Of a stretch of 64,000 bases of DNA, positions 19,941-28,312 are shown in pieces. The DNA comes from DATJPW01 sp963752855. GTDB taxonomy: Bacteria; Desulfobacterota; Desulfomonilia; Desulfomonilales; Desulfomonilaceae. The stretch spans positions 124,001 through 188,000 of the forward strand of contig CAVVZX010000035.1 in NCBI GenBank assembly GCA_963752855.1. The letters run 5' to 3'. The notes below the pieces were generated by a model. The model saw only the letters and a program-made list of their open reading frames with translations, had not been told where the DNA came from and searched no databases. Positions within the stretch are counted from its first letter, which is position 1, and each line of letters opens with the position of its first letter. Made by a program: the position numbers and the translations under genes.

Positions 19941-21090
19941 ATGAGTCTGTCTCTAAAACGACTTCTCCCCAAACCGATTCGGGACGCTCTCAGGCCTTTG
20001 GTCCGTCTGGTGAGGCGGTTACTGCGGGCGGTAATGCTCAGTGCCGTGGTTGCCATACCGCTTCCGACTCCTAGGCGAGTGCAAGTCAATTATGGACTCC
20101 CGGTGAGTCTTGTCCCTCGCGGAATCCAAGCGGGAGGGATCGTCAAGTTTGGTTACCTCGCAAACGTATACCTTCACAGGCCTTTGCGGTTCAATCTGCT
20201 GTATCTGGGGAGTTCTGCGCTCCCATCGAGGCCGTTCGGCTCTGTAAGGATGGCTCGCCGCAAAGGAGCCAAGTTCGTTTGGAACTGAACGGCGTGGGAT
20301 ATCCCGCGTGGACGCCACACGACTGGGTAGAGGTAAATGCGCCGATGAAGGCCTTAATCGGTCAAGCGGACTATGTCATTTATGAGAGTGATTTTTGCAA
20401 AATCAGCGCAGACCGATTCCTGGGATTGCCCCGTTGTCCCTCGGAGAATTCTTGACAATCCGTCGACACTGAGCGGTTTCACCCTGATCGCGAATCAGAT
20501 CTTGGTGCTCCCGTTTTGCTCCTTCATGCCGGGTCAGTCCACCAGGACCACCGATTTGAGGCTGCAAGTTCTGACCCTCGCTGAATTGCTGAAAATGCGG
20601 GTCAAGGCCCGACTGGTCTTTGCAGGAAGGTTTGACTGGTCGAAAGATCCAGAAGACACCCGCCGAGACATCCGCGTCTACTTATCCGTCTGGGCATTGC
20701 AGATCAAGTGGACATGCTCCCTGCGTACTTCCTACTTGCAAGCCCCTCGATTTCCGCCGATGCCACATCTTACTTCACACCCAGGTGAACGACCCGTGCC
20801 CCACCGTGGTCTTGGAAGCCATGGCCAGCGGCTTACCGGTGGTATTCGCTGTAGCTGGCGATATCTGAATTGGTTGGGAAAAGAAGCGGGCATTGGAGTC
20901 CGAGATGTGGCAACATGGGAAAATATTGTACGCGCCCCGGCCCCCCGAGCCCTTGCGCAAGCCGTGGTCGCCGTCTTAGCAGAATATCGATCAGTGTGCC
21001 AGCCTGGCGAGAGCACGTGGAGTCGATCGATTCGATCTGTGGCACTGGGTGCAGCGACACCGGCAGCTGTTCGAGACTCTCCTGGCATAG
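19941..21090 (+). pseudogene. third glycosyltransferase (GT4 type), broken by several frameshifts
   Basis: Pieces of one GT-B glycosyltransferase appear in order in changing frames: start MSLSLKRLLPKPIRDALRPL, then RFNLLYLGSSALP and ARRKGAKFVWN; next NGVGYPAWTPHDWVEVN with ADYVIYESDFCKISADRFLG; then VDTERFHPDRESDLGAPV; then KARLVFAGRFDWSKDPED; then HILLHTQVNDPCPTVVLEAM, ASGLPVVFA; then VGKEAGIGVRD; and finally ARARGVDRFDLWHWVQRHRQ with a stop at 21088-21090. At least six shifts are needed in about 1150 bp, far more than in neighbouring genes. It is either a decayed gene or a poorly sequenced stretch. Confidence 0.65.
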
Positions 21091-21505
21091 ATATTCGCTA
21101 TGGGTCAACGCAAATGGTGCTTTTGCGGCCGATTCATGATCTGCTTCCCGAATACTTCCGGCATCGTCTGGTGCGAATTTGCTAGGCATGCTCGGTGTCC
21201 ATGAGCCCGGATCCGAATCCGTCAAAAGCTGGACCCAATTCCCGCGTCGTTCCCGAAAAACGGAAAGTATCTTCCCGTCCAGCGGCCGAGAAAGAATCCG
21301 ATCGCAAACAGGGCGACTGCCTGTTCAGATCTCAACTTGTCACTCCCGTGAAATGGATTGAGGCAGATCGGGGTATCCTCAGCGTCGCCTTTTGAGGGTG
21401 TATCAGTGGAAAACATCTCTATATTCATCTATGATTGTCATGCCTCCAAAACGTAACTGAGCAGTCGAGAACAGTCAATGCGCCGGCGGTATTAAGCGTG
21501 CGTGT
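21091..21505. other. about 415 bp without a recognisable gene
   Basis: It lies between the third glycosyltransferase and the truncated molybdopterin-domain copy. Short open frames exist, but none has a motif or ribosome binding site. The right boundary of the glycosyltransferase block should be near 21500, where similarity to 16654 onward starts abruptly. Confidence 0.4.
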
Positions 21506-21784
21506 GCCGAGCATTTCAGTGAGGGAGCTGCTGACCGGGGCTGAAGTTAGCAAAGACGTGAACTACGTTACATTTCGAGGCCCTGAAGGTAATTATGAAA
21601 AAGTGCTTGAAGGTCCCTTTGGACGATGTGCTCTCGGACAAGGTTTTCCTGGCATATCAGGTCAACGGCGAGGTCCTGCCGCGAAAGCACGGCTTTCCGC
21701 TTGCGCGTCGTGGCCGAAGGTTACTACGGATCGGATTGGGTGAAGTACGTTTACAAAGTGACAGCGGACGTTGTCCCGGCGTAA
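21506..21784 (+). pseudogene. 5'-truncated second copy of the molybdopterin domain
   Basis: About 280 bp match the end of the 16259-16920 gene at roughly 88 percent identity by eye, starting at SVRELL and running to DWVKYVYKVTADVVPA with TAA at 21782-21784. The upstream 125 residues, including the Tat signal and the molybdenum cysteine, are missing, so this cannot be a working enzyme. Two internal one-base differences against the first copy (near 21612 and 21702) also break its frame. With the first copy it forms direct repeats around the glycosyltransferase genes. Confidence 0.75.
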
Positions 21785-21860
21785 AATTTGTGAATTGTCG
21801 CAATAGATACAAGCATTCAGAGCATTAGATTTCAATGGGCAACGGAGGCAGGATGAGAGC

Positions 21861-21882
21861 AGGGCGACCGCCGGTCGCCCCT
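21861..21882. repeat. short dispersed palindrome, GGGCGAC/GTCGCCC family
   Basis: AGGGCGACCGCCGGTCGCCC is a near-perfect palindrome. Related copies, GCGACTGGCGAGTCGC and GGGGCGACTGGCGAGTCGCC, lie in other intergenic regions near 47466 and 56546, in each case without a gene. This looks like a REP-type intergenic element. Confidence 0.55.
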
Positions 21883-21969
21883 ACGAACTAATCAATGTTC
21901 AAGTTCGGCAGAAACACTAACACCGAAAAATGTGACCTGACCAGAAATAGAAACCATTCTGATTACTAC

Positions 21970-22033
21970 ACATATAAGAGTTTTTTGAAGGAGGTGCAGG
22001 AGGAAACTTTTTTGCAAAAAAGTTCCCTCCTGC
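21970..22033 (-). repeat. dispersed gene-end hairpin element, copy A (terminator-like)
   Basis: Just beyond the stop of the Hdr-like gene (22072, minus strand) lies a 17-bp-stem hairpin: GCAGGAGGAAACTTTTT (from 21996) pairs with AAAAAGTTCCCTCCTGC (to 22033). On the gene strand it is followed by CTCCTTCAAAAAACTCTTAT. A second element with the same order and similar sequence lies directly after a plus-strand gene at 50990-51059. The shared placement suggests a mobile or amplified terminator module. Confidence 0.65.
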
Positions 22034-22071
22034 ATTCCTTTTTCTTCCTCTTCCTCTCCTCCTCTCTTCCC

Positions 22072-23235
22072 TTACAGCTTTTCGGCTATGAGTTCGGAGA
22101 GGTCGAGCACCTTGAGCTGGTCTGCTTTGCCCATGACGTTGCAGGAATCTTCCAGCATGGTTATGCAGTATGGACAAGCCGTTGCCAGAGTTTGAGCGCC
22201 TGCGTTCAGGGCCTCGGTGATCCGCAGTTCCGCGAATCGTTCTCCGGCCTTGGTTTCCATCCAGACGCGTCCACCGCCGCCTCCACAGCACAAGCTGTTC
22301 TTTCGGTTCCTGGAGAGTTCCTTCAGTTCCGCGCCCGGTAAAGCTGAAATGAGGTCCCGAGGCGGATTGTATACCTCGCTGTGACGCCCGAGATAACAGG
22401 GATCGTGAAGAGCAACGGCTCCGGCCGCGTCTCCGGAAAGCTTCAGCTTCCCGTCAGCGACAGCTTGGGAGAGGACCTCAGTATAGTGAACTACTTCCCA
22501 TTTTCCGCCCAGTTCCGGGTACTCGTTCTTGAAGGTGTACAGGCAGTGCGGAGAAGTAACGATGATCTTCTTCACGCCCTTGCCGTTATAAAGCTCGATA
22601 TTCGACTGGGCCAATTTTTGGAATAGCGCCTCGTCTCCCACCTTGCGGATCGACTCTCCGCAGCAGCTCTCTTCGTTACCTATAGTCCCGAAGCTGATGC
22701 CGGCGGCCTTAAGCGCCTTTGCCACCGATCGAGCTATCTTCTGGCTCCTTACGTCGTAGCAGGAAGTGCAGCAGACAAACAGGAAATATTCAGTGGAATC
22801 CGGGGAGAAGGTTGGCACGTCAGCGTCTTTCATCCACTCAGTGCGTTTGCTGCGATCCCCGGACCACGGATTGCCCTGTGAGTGCAAACTGCCCGCAATG
22901 GGTTTGAGGCTTGGAGGTATGGTGCCCACTTCTGCGAGCATGCTTCGCATCCCACGCACGTTACCTATTATATCCACCCCTCGGGGGCAGCGATCAACGC
23001 AGGCCCTGCACGTAGTGCACGCAAAAAGGCAGTTTTCGGACTCAAATCCTTCAAGCCCCAGTTGTCCCATTCGCTGGACAACCCTCACGTTGAACTGTTC
23101 CGATGCTTCGCCCGGGACCAGACGGTACGGACATGTTCCGGTACAAAGGCCGCATTGCATGCACCAGTAAAGGGTTTCCGCCCCGGACATCACGATAGCG
23201 TCACTTACTTCCAGAAAAGGTATTTTCGCTTCCAT
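22072..23235 (-). CDS. HdrD-like iron-sulfur protein (HdrC-type ferredoxin plus two CCG domains), third gene of the Qmo-like operon
   Basis: A 387-residue soluble protein. An N-terminal ferredoxin unit carries CMQCGLCTGTCPYR and CTTCRACVDRCPRG, two [4Fe-4S] sites as in HdrC. It is followed by two CCG domains (CCTSCYD ... ESCCGESIRK ... SPHCLYTF, and HDPCYLGRHSEVYNPPR ... NSLCCGGGGGR ... CPYCITML), which in HdrB and HdrD hold the non-cubane clusters that reduce disulfides or act in electron confurcation. No membrane helices are present. In many sulfate reducers the gene after qmoAB is qmoC, a fusion with a haem-b membrane domain; here that domain is replaced by HdrB-type chemistry. Twelve bases separate it from qmoB. 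The call of family is firm; the substrate is inference. Confidence 0.88.
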   Translation of the reverse strand: MEAKIPFLEVSDAIVMSGAETLYWCMQCGLCTGTCPYRLVPGEASEQFNVRVVQRMGQLGLEGFESENCLFACTTCRACVDRCPRGVDIIGNVRGMRSMLAEVGTIPPSLKPIAGSLHSQGNPWSGDRSKRTEWMKDADVPTFSPDSTEYFLFVCCTSCYDVRSQKIARSVAKALKAAGISFGTIGNEESCCGESIRKVGDEALFQKLAQSNIELYNGKGVKKIIVTSPHCLYTFKNEYPELGGKWEVVHYTEVLSQAVADGKLKLSGDAAGAVALHDPCYLGRHSEVYNPPRDLISALPGAELKELSRNRKNSLCCGGGGGRVWMETKAGERFAELRITEALNAGAQTLATACPYCITMLEDSCNVMGKADQLKVLDLSELIAEKL

Positions 23236-23247
23236 TTCAATTCCTTC

Positions 23248-25383
23248 TTAGAAACCCTTGTACGGGTTTGCCCCAAGCTCTTGCAGTCTCGCTGAGAATT
23301 CGTCGAGGATGCTCGGGATCCGATGATAATCGTCAATCGCGAGTTGTTCGACCCTGATTCGATCCGATTCGAGCACCAGTCGATCAAGGGTCTCTTTGAT
23401 CTTCTCCATGCGAGTGTTGGCCAGCTCGCTCCCTTTGATGAAGTGGCACTGGTAGTCATCGCCATAGCGACAACCGAATAGGATCACACCGTCGATGCCT
23501 TTAGAAAGGGCATCCGCAATCCAAACCAGATTCAATGAGCCCAGGCACCTCAATGGTATGAAGCGCACCCACGGACTATATTGTAACCTGTTGAGCCCAA
23601 CCATGTCCACAGCCGGAAAAGAGTCGTTTTCGCAGATCAGGCCGAGAATTCTCGGTTTTTCATCATATTCGTCAGGAACGTGGATCGACTTGATCATCGA
23701 GCCGATCATGTCCACCGAGTAGTTGTTAAATGAGATTATGCGCTCCGGGCAGGAACCCATGCAGATGGCGCATCGCCTACAGCGTGTCGGATGGGGCAGC
23801 GGAGTCCCCTTCTCATCTTCGTTGTACATCCCGAACGGGCACTCTTCGGTGCAGCGTTTGCACTGTGTGCAGCGCTGAAGAAAGAGATCGGGATATGACA
23901 TATCTCCGGCCCTGGGATGCACGGCTCTCCCTTGCGCTGTTAGCTCTACGCACTGGATGGCTTTCAAAGCCGCTCCGGTTCCGTCATTGGTGGATCTGGT
24001 CGCGGTCATCGGCTGCCTGACGCAGCCCGCGGCGTAAATACCGGTTCGCCTAGTCTCATAAGGGAAGCACACGAAATGTGAATCCGGAAAGCCGTACTTC
24101 AACTCAGGCATGGCCGGCCCTTGGCGGTACTCCAGGTTGAGGACCGGATCGTCCAACACGGCAGGCTGCATACCCGTCGCGAGAACCACGAGGTCCGCCT
24201 CAAACATCAGCGGTTCTCCCAGCAATTGGTCCATTGCTTCGAGACTCAGTTTTCGTTCCGAGCCCTCGCTGATAGCAACCTTCGCCGTATCGGTCTTCAC
24301 GAAAACAACGCCATCTTTTTGGACCTTCTTATAAAATTCCTCATGCTGTTCCGGTGTCCGTATGTCCTTGTAAAGGACGAACACCTTGTTTTCCGGATTC
24401 TGTTCTTTCACGTAAACAGCCTGTTTCAGAGACACCCGGCAACAGACGGCGCTGCAATAGGGCAGATGGTCAGGGTCTCTTGAACCGGCGCATTGGATAA
24501 AAGCGACTACGGAAGGCTCGGACCCGTCTGAAGGACAGGTTATTTTGCCAGCCTTCGCCATTTCTTCCATTTGAACACTGGTAATGACATCAGGAAATTT
24601 GCCGTAACTCAAATGTTCAAGTTTCGTCGGGTCATACGGCTTCCAACCTGCCGCCAGCACAATCGAGCCTATGCGCTGGGTCTCGCCGTTGGTTAGAGTC
24701 ACGTCGAACATTCCCGGCGCGCCTGCAATCTTCTGAATCGATGTCCCCGTATGGATCTTGATGCCGGAGTGCGCCTTCACCTGATCGATAGTCTGTTGAA
24801 TGGTAATTTCTTCTATTTCCTGGTATGGCGGCGCTGTTGGGGTGTTCTTACTCCATTTCGCCATATGTCCGCCTAATTCAGGCTCTTTTTCCACAAGAGT
24901 AACCGAATAGCCTGCCTGCGCGGCGTCCAGAGAAGCCTGCAAGCCTGCGGCGCCGCCTCCGATCACCAGGACGGTTTTGTCTATCGCTTCCAAATAGGGT
25001 TTCGGAAGAGTGCTTTTCTCGACCTTGATGATGCCCATTCGGAGATAGTCCTCGGCCATCATCTGAGTGTCTTCATGGCCCGGAGGCTGGCACCATGCCA
25101 CATGCTCTCTGATATTGACCCGTTCGACAATTGTGGTCATGGGATCGAATGAGAAAACATCGGTCTTGACCCTTCCGGAACATGCTGCGATCACTGCGCA
25201 ATTAATCTCTCCGGATTCGAGGTCGGCCCTAATGAGGCCGGCGCCTTCTTCGCCACACATGATTGGGTGGTCTAAGCATTTCGCTATCTTGAACTCGTTC
25301 GCAACTGCGGAGAGGGCTTCCAGGTCTATGGATTCTCCTATACCGCATCCCGAGCATATATAAACTCCGATTTTCTGATCCAT
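23248..25383 (-). CDS. qmoB: QmoB-like HdrA flavoprotein with ferredoxin and MvhD domains
   Basis: A 711-residue protein with the domain order of QmoB: an N-terminal region with ICSGCGIGESIDLE, the FAD-binding Rossmann motif VLVIGGGAAGLQASLDA at about 137, the HdrA cysteine motif QCAGSRDPDHLPYCSAVCC near 300, a two-cluster ferredoxin (CTQCKRCTEECPFG and CRRCAICMGSCPE) near 505-545, and a C-terminal MvhD-like [2Fe-2S] domain with LICEND, LRCLGSLN and GCRYGDDYQCHF. QmoB takes part in electron transfer between menaquinone and APS reductase in sulfate reducers; HdrA-MvhD proteins more generally bifurcate electrons. It sits between qmoA (5 bp away) and the Hdr-like gene. No aprAB genes are in the window, so a paralogous role remains possible. 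Confidence 0.88.
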   Translation of the reverse strand: MDQKIGVYICSGCGIGESIDLEALSAVANEFKIAKCLDHPIMCGEEGAGLIRADLESGEINCAVIAACSGRVKTDVFSFDPMTTIVERVNIREHVAWCQPPGHEDTQMMAEDYLRMGIIKVEKSTLPKPYLEAIDKTVLVIGGGAAGLQASLDAAQAGYSVTLVEKEPELGGHMAKWSKNTPTAPPYQEIEEITIQQTIDQVKAHSGIKIHTGTSIQKIAGAPGMFDVTLTNGETQRIGSIVLAAGWKPYDPTKLEHLSYGKFPDVITSVQMEEMAKAGKITCPSDGSEPSVVAFIQCAGSRDPDHLPYCSAVCCRVSLKQAVYVKEQNPENKVFVLYKDIRTPEQHEEFYKKVQKDGVVFVKTDTAKVAISEGSERKLSLEAMDQLLGEPLMFEADLVVLATGMQPAVLDDPVLNLEYRQGPAMPELKYGFPDSHFVCFPYETRRTGIYAAGCVRQPMTATRSTNDGTGAALKAIQCVELTAQGRAVHPRAGDMSYPDLFLQRCTQCKRCTEECPFGMYNEDEKGTPLPHPTRCRRCAICMGSCPERIISFNNYSVDMIGSMIKSIHVPDEYDEKPRILGLICENDSFPAVDMVGLNRLQYSPWVRFIPLRCLGSLNLVWIADALSKGIDGVILFGCRYGDDYQCHFIKGSELANTRMEKIKETLDRLVLESDRIRVEQLAIDDYHRIPSILDEFSARLQELGANPYKGF

Positions 25384-25388
25384 GAAGG

Positions 25389-26642
25389 TTACCTCCCCAT
25401 CGTACGCTGAATAGCTTTTAGGGCCGCCGCTGTCGCATCCTGGAGCGAGGCCGCAACTTCCATGGGAGCCTTAACGCAGCCCGCCGGCACGATGCCTGAT
25501 GAACCGGATGAGGTCACGAAGCCGAATTCATCGTATTCCATCTCGATGTTCGGCTTCAGTGTGGCGGTTCCAGGTACCATGCCTACTGCCAGGACCGCAA
25601 GATCGACCACCTGCTTGACCTTGCCTCCTGCGCCTATATCTTCGCCCTCGACCAGGACGCCTCCTGATTCAGGGTCGGCGGAAATCCGGGCGATTTTGCT
25701 CTTGATAAGGCTGACGTTTTCGTCCTGATCGACCTTGGTGTAAAAATCTTCGTATTTGCCCATAGCTCGAACATCGATGTAGTAAATATAGGCTTTGCTT
25801 TCAGGGACACGCTCTCGAATATAGGTGGCTTGTTTCAGAGACGCCAGGCAACAGATCCCCGAGCAATATTTCAAATGATTTTCATCGCGTGAACCTGCGC
25901 ATTGGACAAATGCGACGCTATTGACTTCCTTCCCGTCAGAAGGTCTGAGGATCCGACCCTGAGTAGGGCCGTTGTACGCGGCGAGGCGCTCAAACATAAC
26001 ACTGGTAACAACATTCGGGATCATGCCCAGACCGAGGTAATCGACCTTCGTGGCATCGTAAGGCTCCCAGCCCGTTGCCCAGACTACAGCTCCTACGTTG
26101 TAGGTAATTTTTGCGGCCTGCATATCCAGATCTATGGCGTTATAGGCGCAGGCGTCAGCGCACTTTTGCGCGTCCGCTGTCCCGATGATCTCGGGCGCCA
26201 GCACGTATTTGAATGGGAACGCCATCGCGTGCGGCAGGTACGCCGCCTTCGTCTTGTCCATGTCATAATTCGCCGCGTTCGGGATCTCGGTTTCGCACAC
26301 TTCGCCGCACTTGCCGCACACCGTACAGTTATCGTTCACATAACGGGGGCTTACTTGGACAGTCACTTCGTAATTACCGGGACCGCCGGAAATTGATTCC
26401 ACCTCGGCAAGAGTATGGAATTTTATCTTAGGATTTTGCTTGATGCGCTTGAAATTGATTTCAAGACCGCAGGTCGGAGGGCACAGTTTGGGAAAATACT
26501 GATTGAGAAGCGCCACGCGACCTCCCAGATAAGGATTTTTTTCGACGATGACTGCTTCCGCTCCGGCTTCCGCGGCTTCCAGCGCCGCGGTAATCCCGCT
26601 TATTCCGCCTCCGATGACCAGGATTTTTCGTTCTGGCATCAC
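25389..26642 (-). CDS. qmoA: QmoA-like HdrA flavoprotein
   Basis: A 417-residue HdrA-type flavoprotein. The FAD motif ILVIGGGISGITAALEA is at the start, followed by VEKNPYLGGRVA, CPPTCGLEINFKR, a ferredoxin-like CTVCGKCGEVCETEIP, and the HdrA cluster motif QCAGSRDENHLKYCSGICC. The length fits QmoA rather than full-size HdrA. GTG at 26642, with GGAGG upstream, is the likely start. It is the first gene of a three-gene minus-strand operon with qmoB and the HdrD-like gene. The PAS-LuxR regulator gene lies 280 bp further upstream on the same strand. Confidence 0.88.
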   Translation of the reverse strand: MMPERKILVIGGGISGITAALEAAEAGAEAVIVEKNPYLGGRVALLNQYFPKLCPPTCGLEINFKRIKQNPKIKFHTLAEVESISGGPGNYEVTVQVSPRYVNDNCTVCGKCGEVCETEIPNAANYDMDKTKAAYLPHAMAFPFKYVLAPEIIGTADAQKCADACAYNAIDLDMQAAKITYNVGAVVWATGWEPYDATKVDYLGLGMIPNVVTSVMFERLAAYNGPTQGRILRPSDGKEVNSVAFVQCAGSRDENHLKYCSGICCLASLKQATYIRERVPESKAYIYYIDVRAMGKYEDFYTKVDQDENVSLIKSKIARISADPESGGVLVEGEDIGAGGKVKQVVDLAVLAVGMVPGTATLKPNIEMEYDEFGFVTSSGSSGIVPAGCVKAPMEVAASLQDATAAALKAIQRTMGR

Positions 26643-26924
26643 CCATGAACTACCTCCGTGTTATCAGGTGATATTTCGCCTTGATTCGAAAATATGTGTC
26701 TCCATGCGCTCCCAAACGAGAAACGGTGTCATGCCTTTGAGTCCGCCATTATCAGCCGGATTCGTGACACTTTGGGCTGACAGCAATTTCAAAAGACCGA
26801 CCCATTTAAATGGACCTGCCGCGTGCTGTGCCTGCCCCATACAGAAAGCCATATTTCTCAAGGTGTGAGATGTGGGGGCGCCATCAGACAATAATCTATG
26901 AAAATGACTTATATGTCAATACGA

Positions 26925-27960
26925 TCAACTCTGATTCAGGTACGCTGGGCCGGCTTCAAAATGGCGCTTTATGAAGTTGGCAAGATTTTGTCTCTTTTGA
27001 TTTAATCCAAGTTTTCTTCTGATGTTCTTCCGGTGCACGATCACCGTGTGGTAGGTCAAACCCAGGGCTTTCGCGATGTCGCGAGAATCCTGTCCTGTGC
27101 GGATCATCTGACAGATTTCCGTTTCACGCGGACTCAGGCTCGCCTTGTTGTCGGCAAGCTTCACACCAAAAAGCGACGTGATGTGCCTTACACTAAAGTC
27201 AAGCGTTTCGATGAGGTGATAGTATGGTTCGGGAAGGTCTCCTGTCTTCAATTGGTCCAGAATCGGCTGAATGGTGAGTATGAAATTTTGGGCCACACGC
27301 TCGTTCATGTCCCTTTTTTGATCTCTTATTCGTTTGATCAGCAATCTCATGGCATAATTCATGCTCTCAATGCTTCGATAACATTGGTGAAGCTCGTTCT
27401 TCCATAGCTGAAGTTCGTCCGCGCTGTCCTTGAGCTGTTTTTCCATCGATTCGATCAGGATGGCCGACTGTTTCCCCTTATTCAACAGCTCATCTTCCTT
27501 TTGTTTATATTCCGTAATGTTTGTTACAGAGACCAAAGCCAGACGATTGCCGTCGGCCCCTTCCCCGACTATCGTTCCGTTAACCAGAACCGAGACATGT
27601 TCCCCTTTTTTGTTCAACAGTTCCATTTGCTGATTTACTATGTCGTCCCCAGCTCGAATCGGGTCCCACACAGTTCCATCGGCCAACTTCAACCCCTGAG
27701 AGACGGATTTGTGAAAATCGGATGAGGAGCAGGGCAGCTTCTTCGGCTGAGTAACCCAGCATACTCGCCACAGCCCGGTTCGCGAGGACGCATGTCCCTT
27801 CGAGATTGAAGAGAACGAGCCCCTCCGGATGATTCGCAAAGAACCTATGGAGCATGTCATCGTCGAGAACCAGACGCAACAGTTCTTGTGCATTTGTCCG
27901 GTTGACCTCGATCTCGCGTCTCAGCGAGTCATGTCCATGATCCGGGAAATTCCGGAACAT
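26925..27960 (-). CDS. PAS-domain LuxR-type transcriptional regulator (one frameshift)
   Basis: Two minus-strand frames join into about 345 residues. The upstream frame (27960-27580) has the start of a PAS domain (DMLHRFFANHPEGLVLFNLE, NRAVASMLGYSAEEA). The downstream frame continues with the rest of the PAS (GEHVSVLVNGTIVG, LALVSVTNITEYKQKEDEL), a helical linker with a coiled-coil look, and a C-terminal LuxR helix-turn-helix (LSPRETEICQMIRTGQDSRD, IAKALGLTYHTVIVHRKNIR). The shift lies near 27730. No receiver domain is present, so it probably senses a ligand or redox state directly. Placement upstream of the Qmo-like operon makes that operon a candidate target. This is inference. Confidence 0.78.
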
Positions 27961-28312
27961 TCGGTGAAACAGCTTGCTTAGGATTAGCTTACTATTAAAG
28001 AGTTTGAAGCTTCTGTGGCCGCGTTATACATGGAATCAATAGGCCGACCGGGGTAAGAAAGAGGATTTCGGCCGTAGAGCGGCTGCCGCAAAAGTATACC
28101 TTTGCACGTAACTTTTCAAGAAAAGTTTCCCACGAATTCGCATCTATAAAAAAATAAATAAATATGCTATTATAAGTCAATACCTTGCAACTATCGGAGC
28201 ATGTAACAGGAATAATCTTCGTTATGCAAAAAGGTCGGAAACTATTGCATCCGACTGATCTGCATATACACAGGTTCAATCCTGAAATCGGATTGATCTT
28301 AATGGAATAACC

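Noticed and set aside
26664..26891. 75-codon minus-strand frame before qmoA
   Set aside because: No ribosome site, no motif, and it occupies the probable promoter region of the operon.
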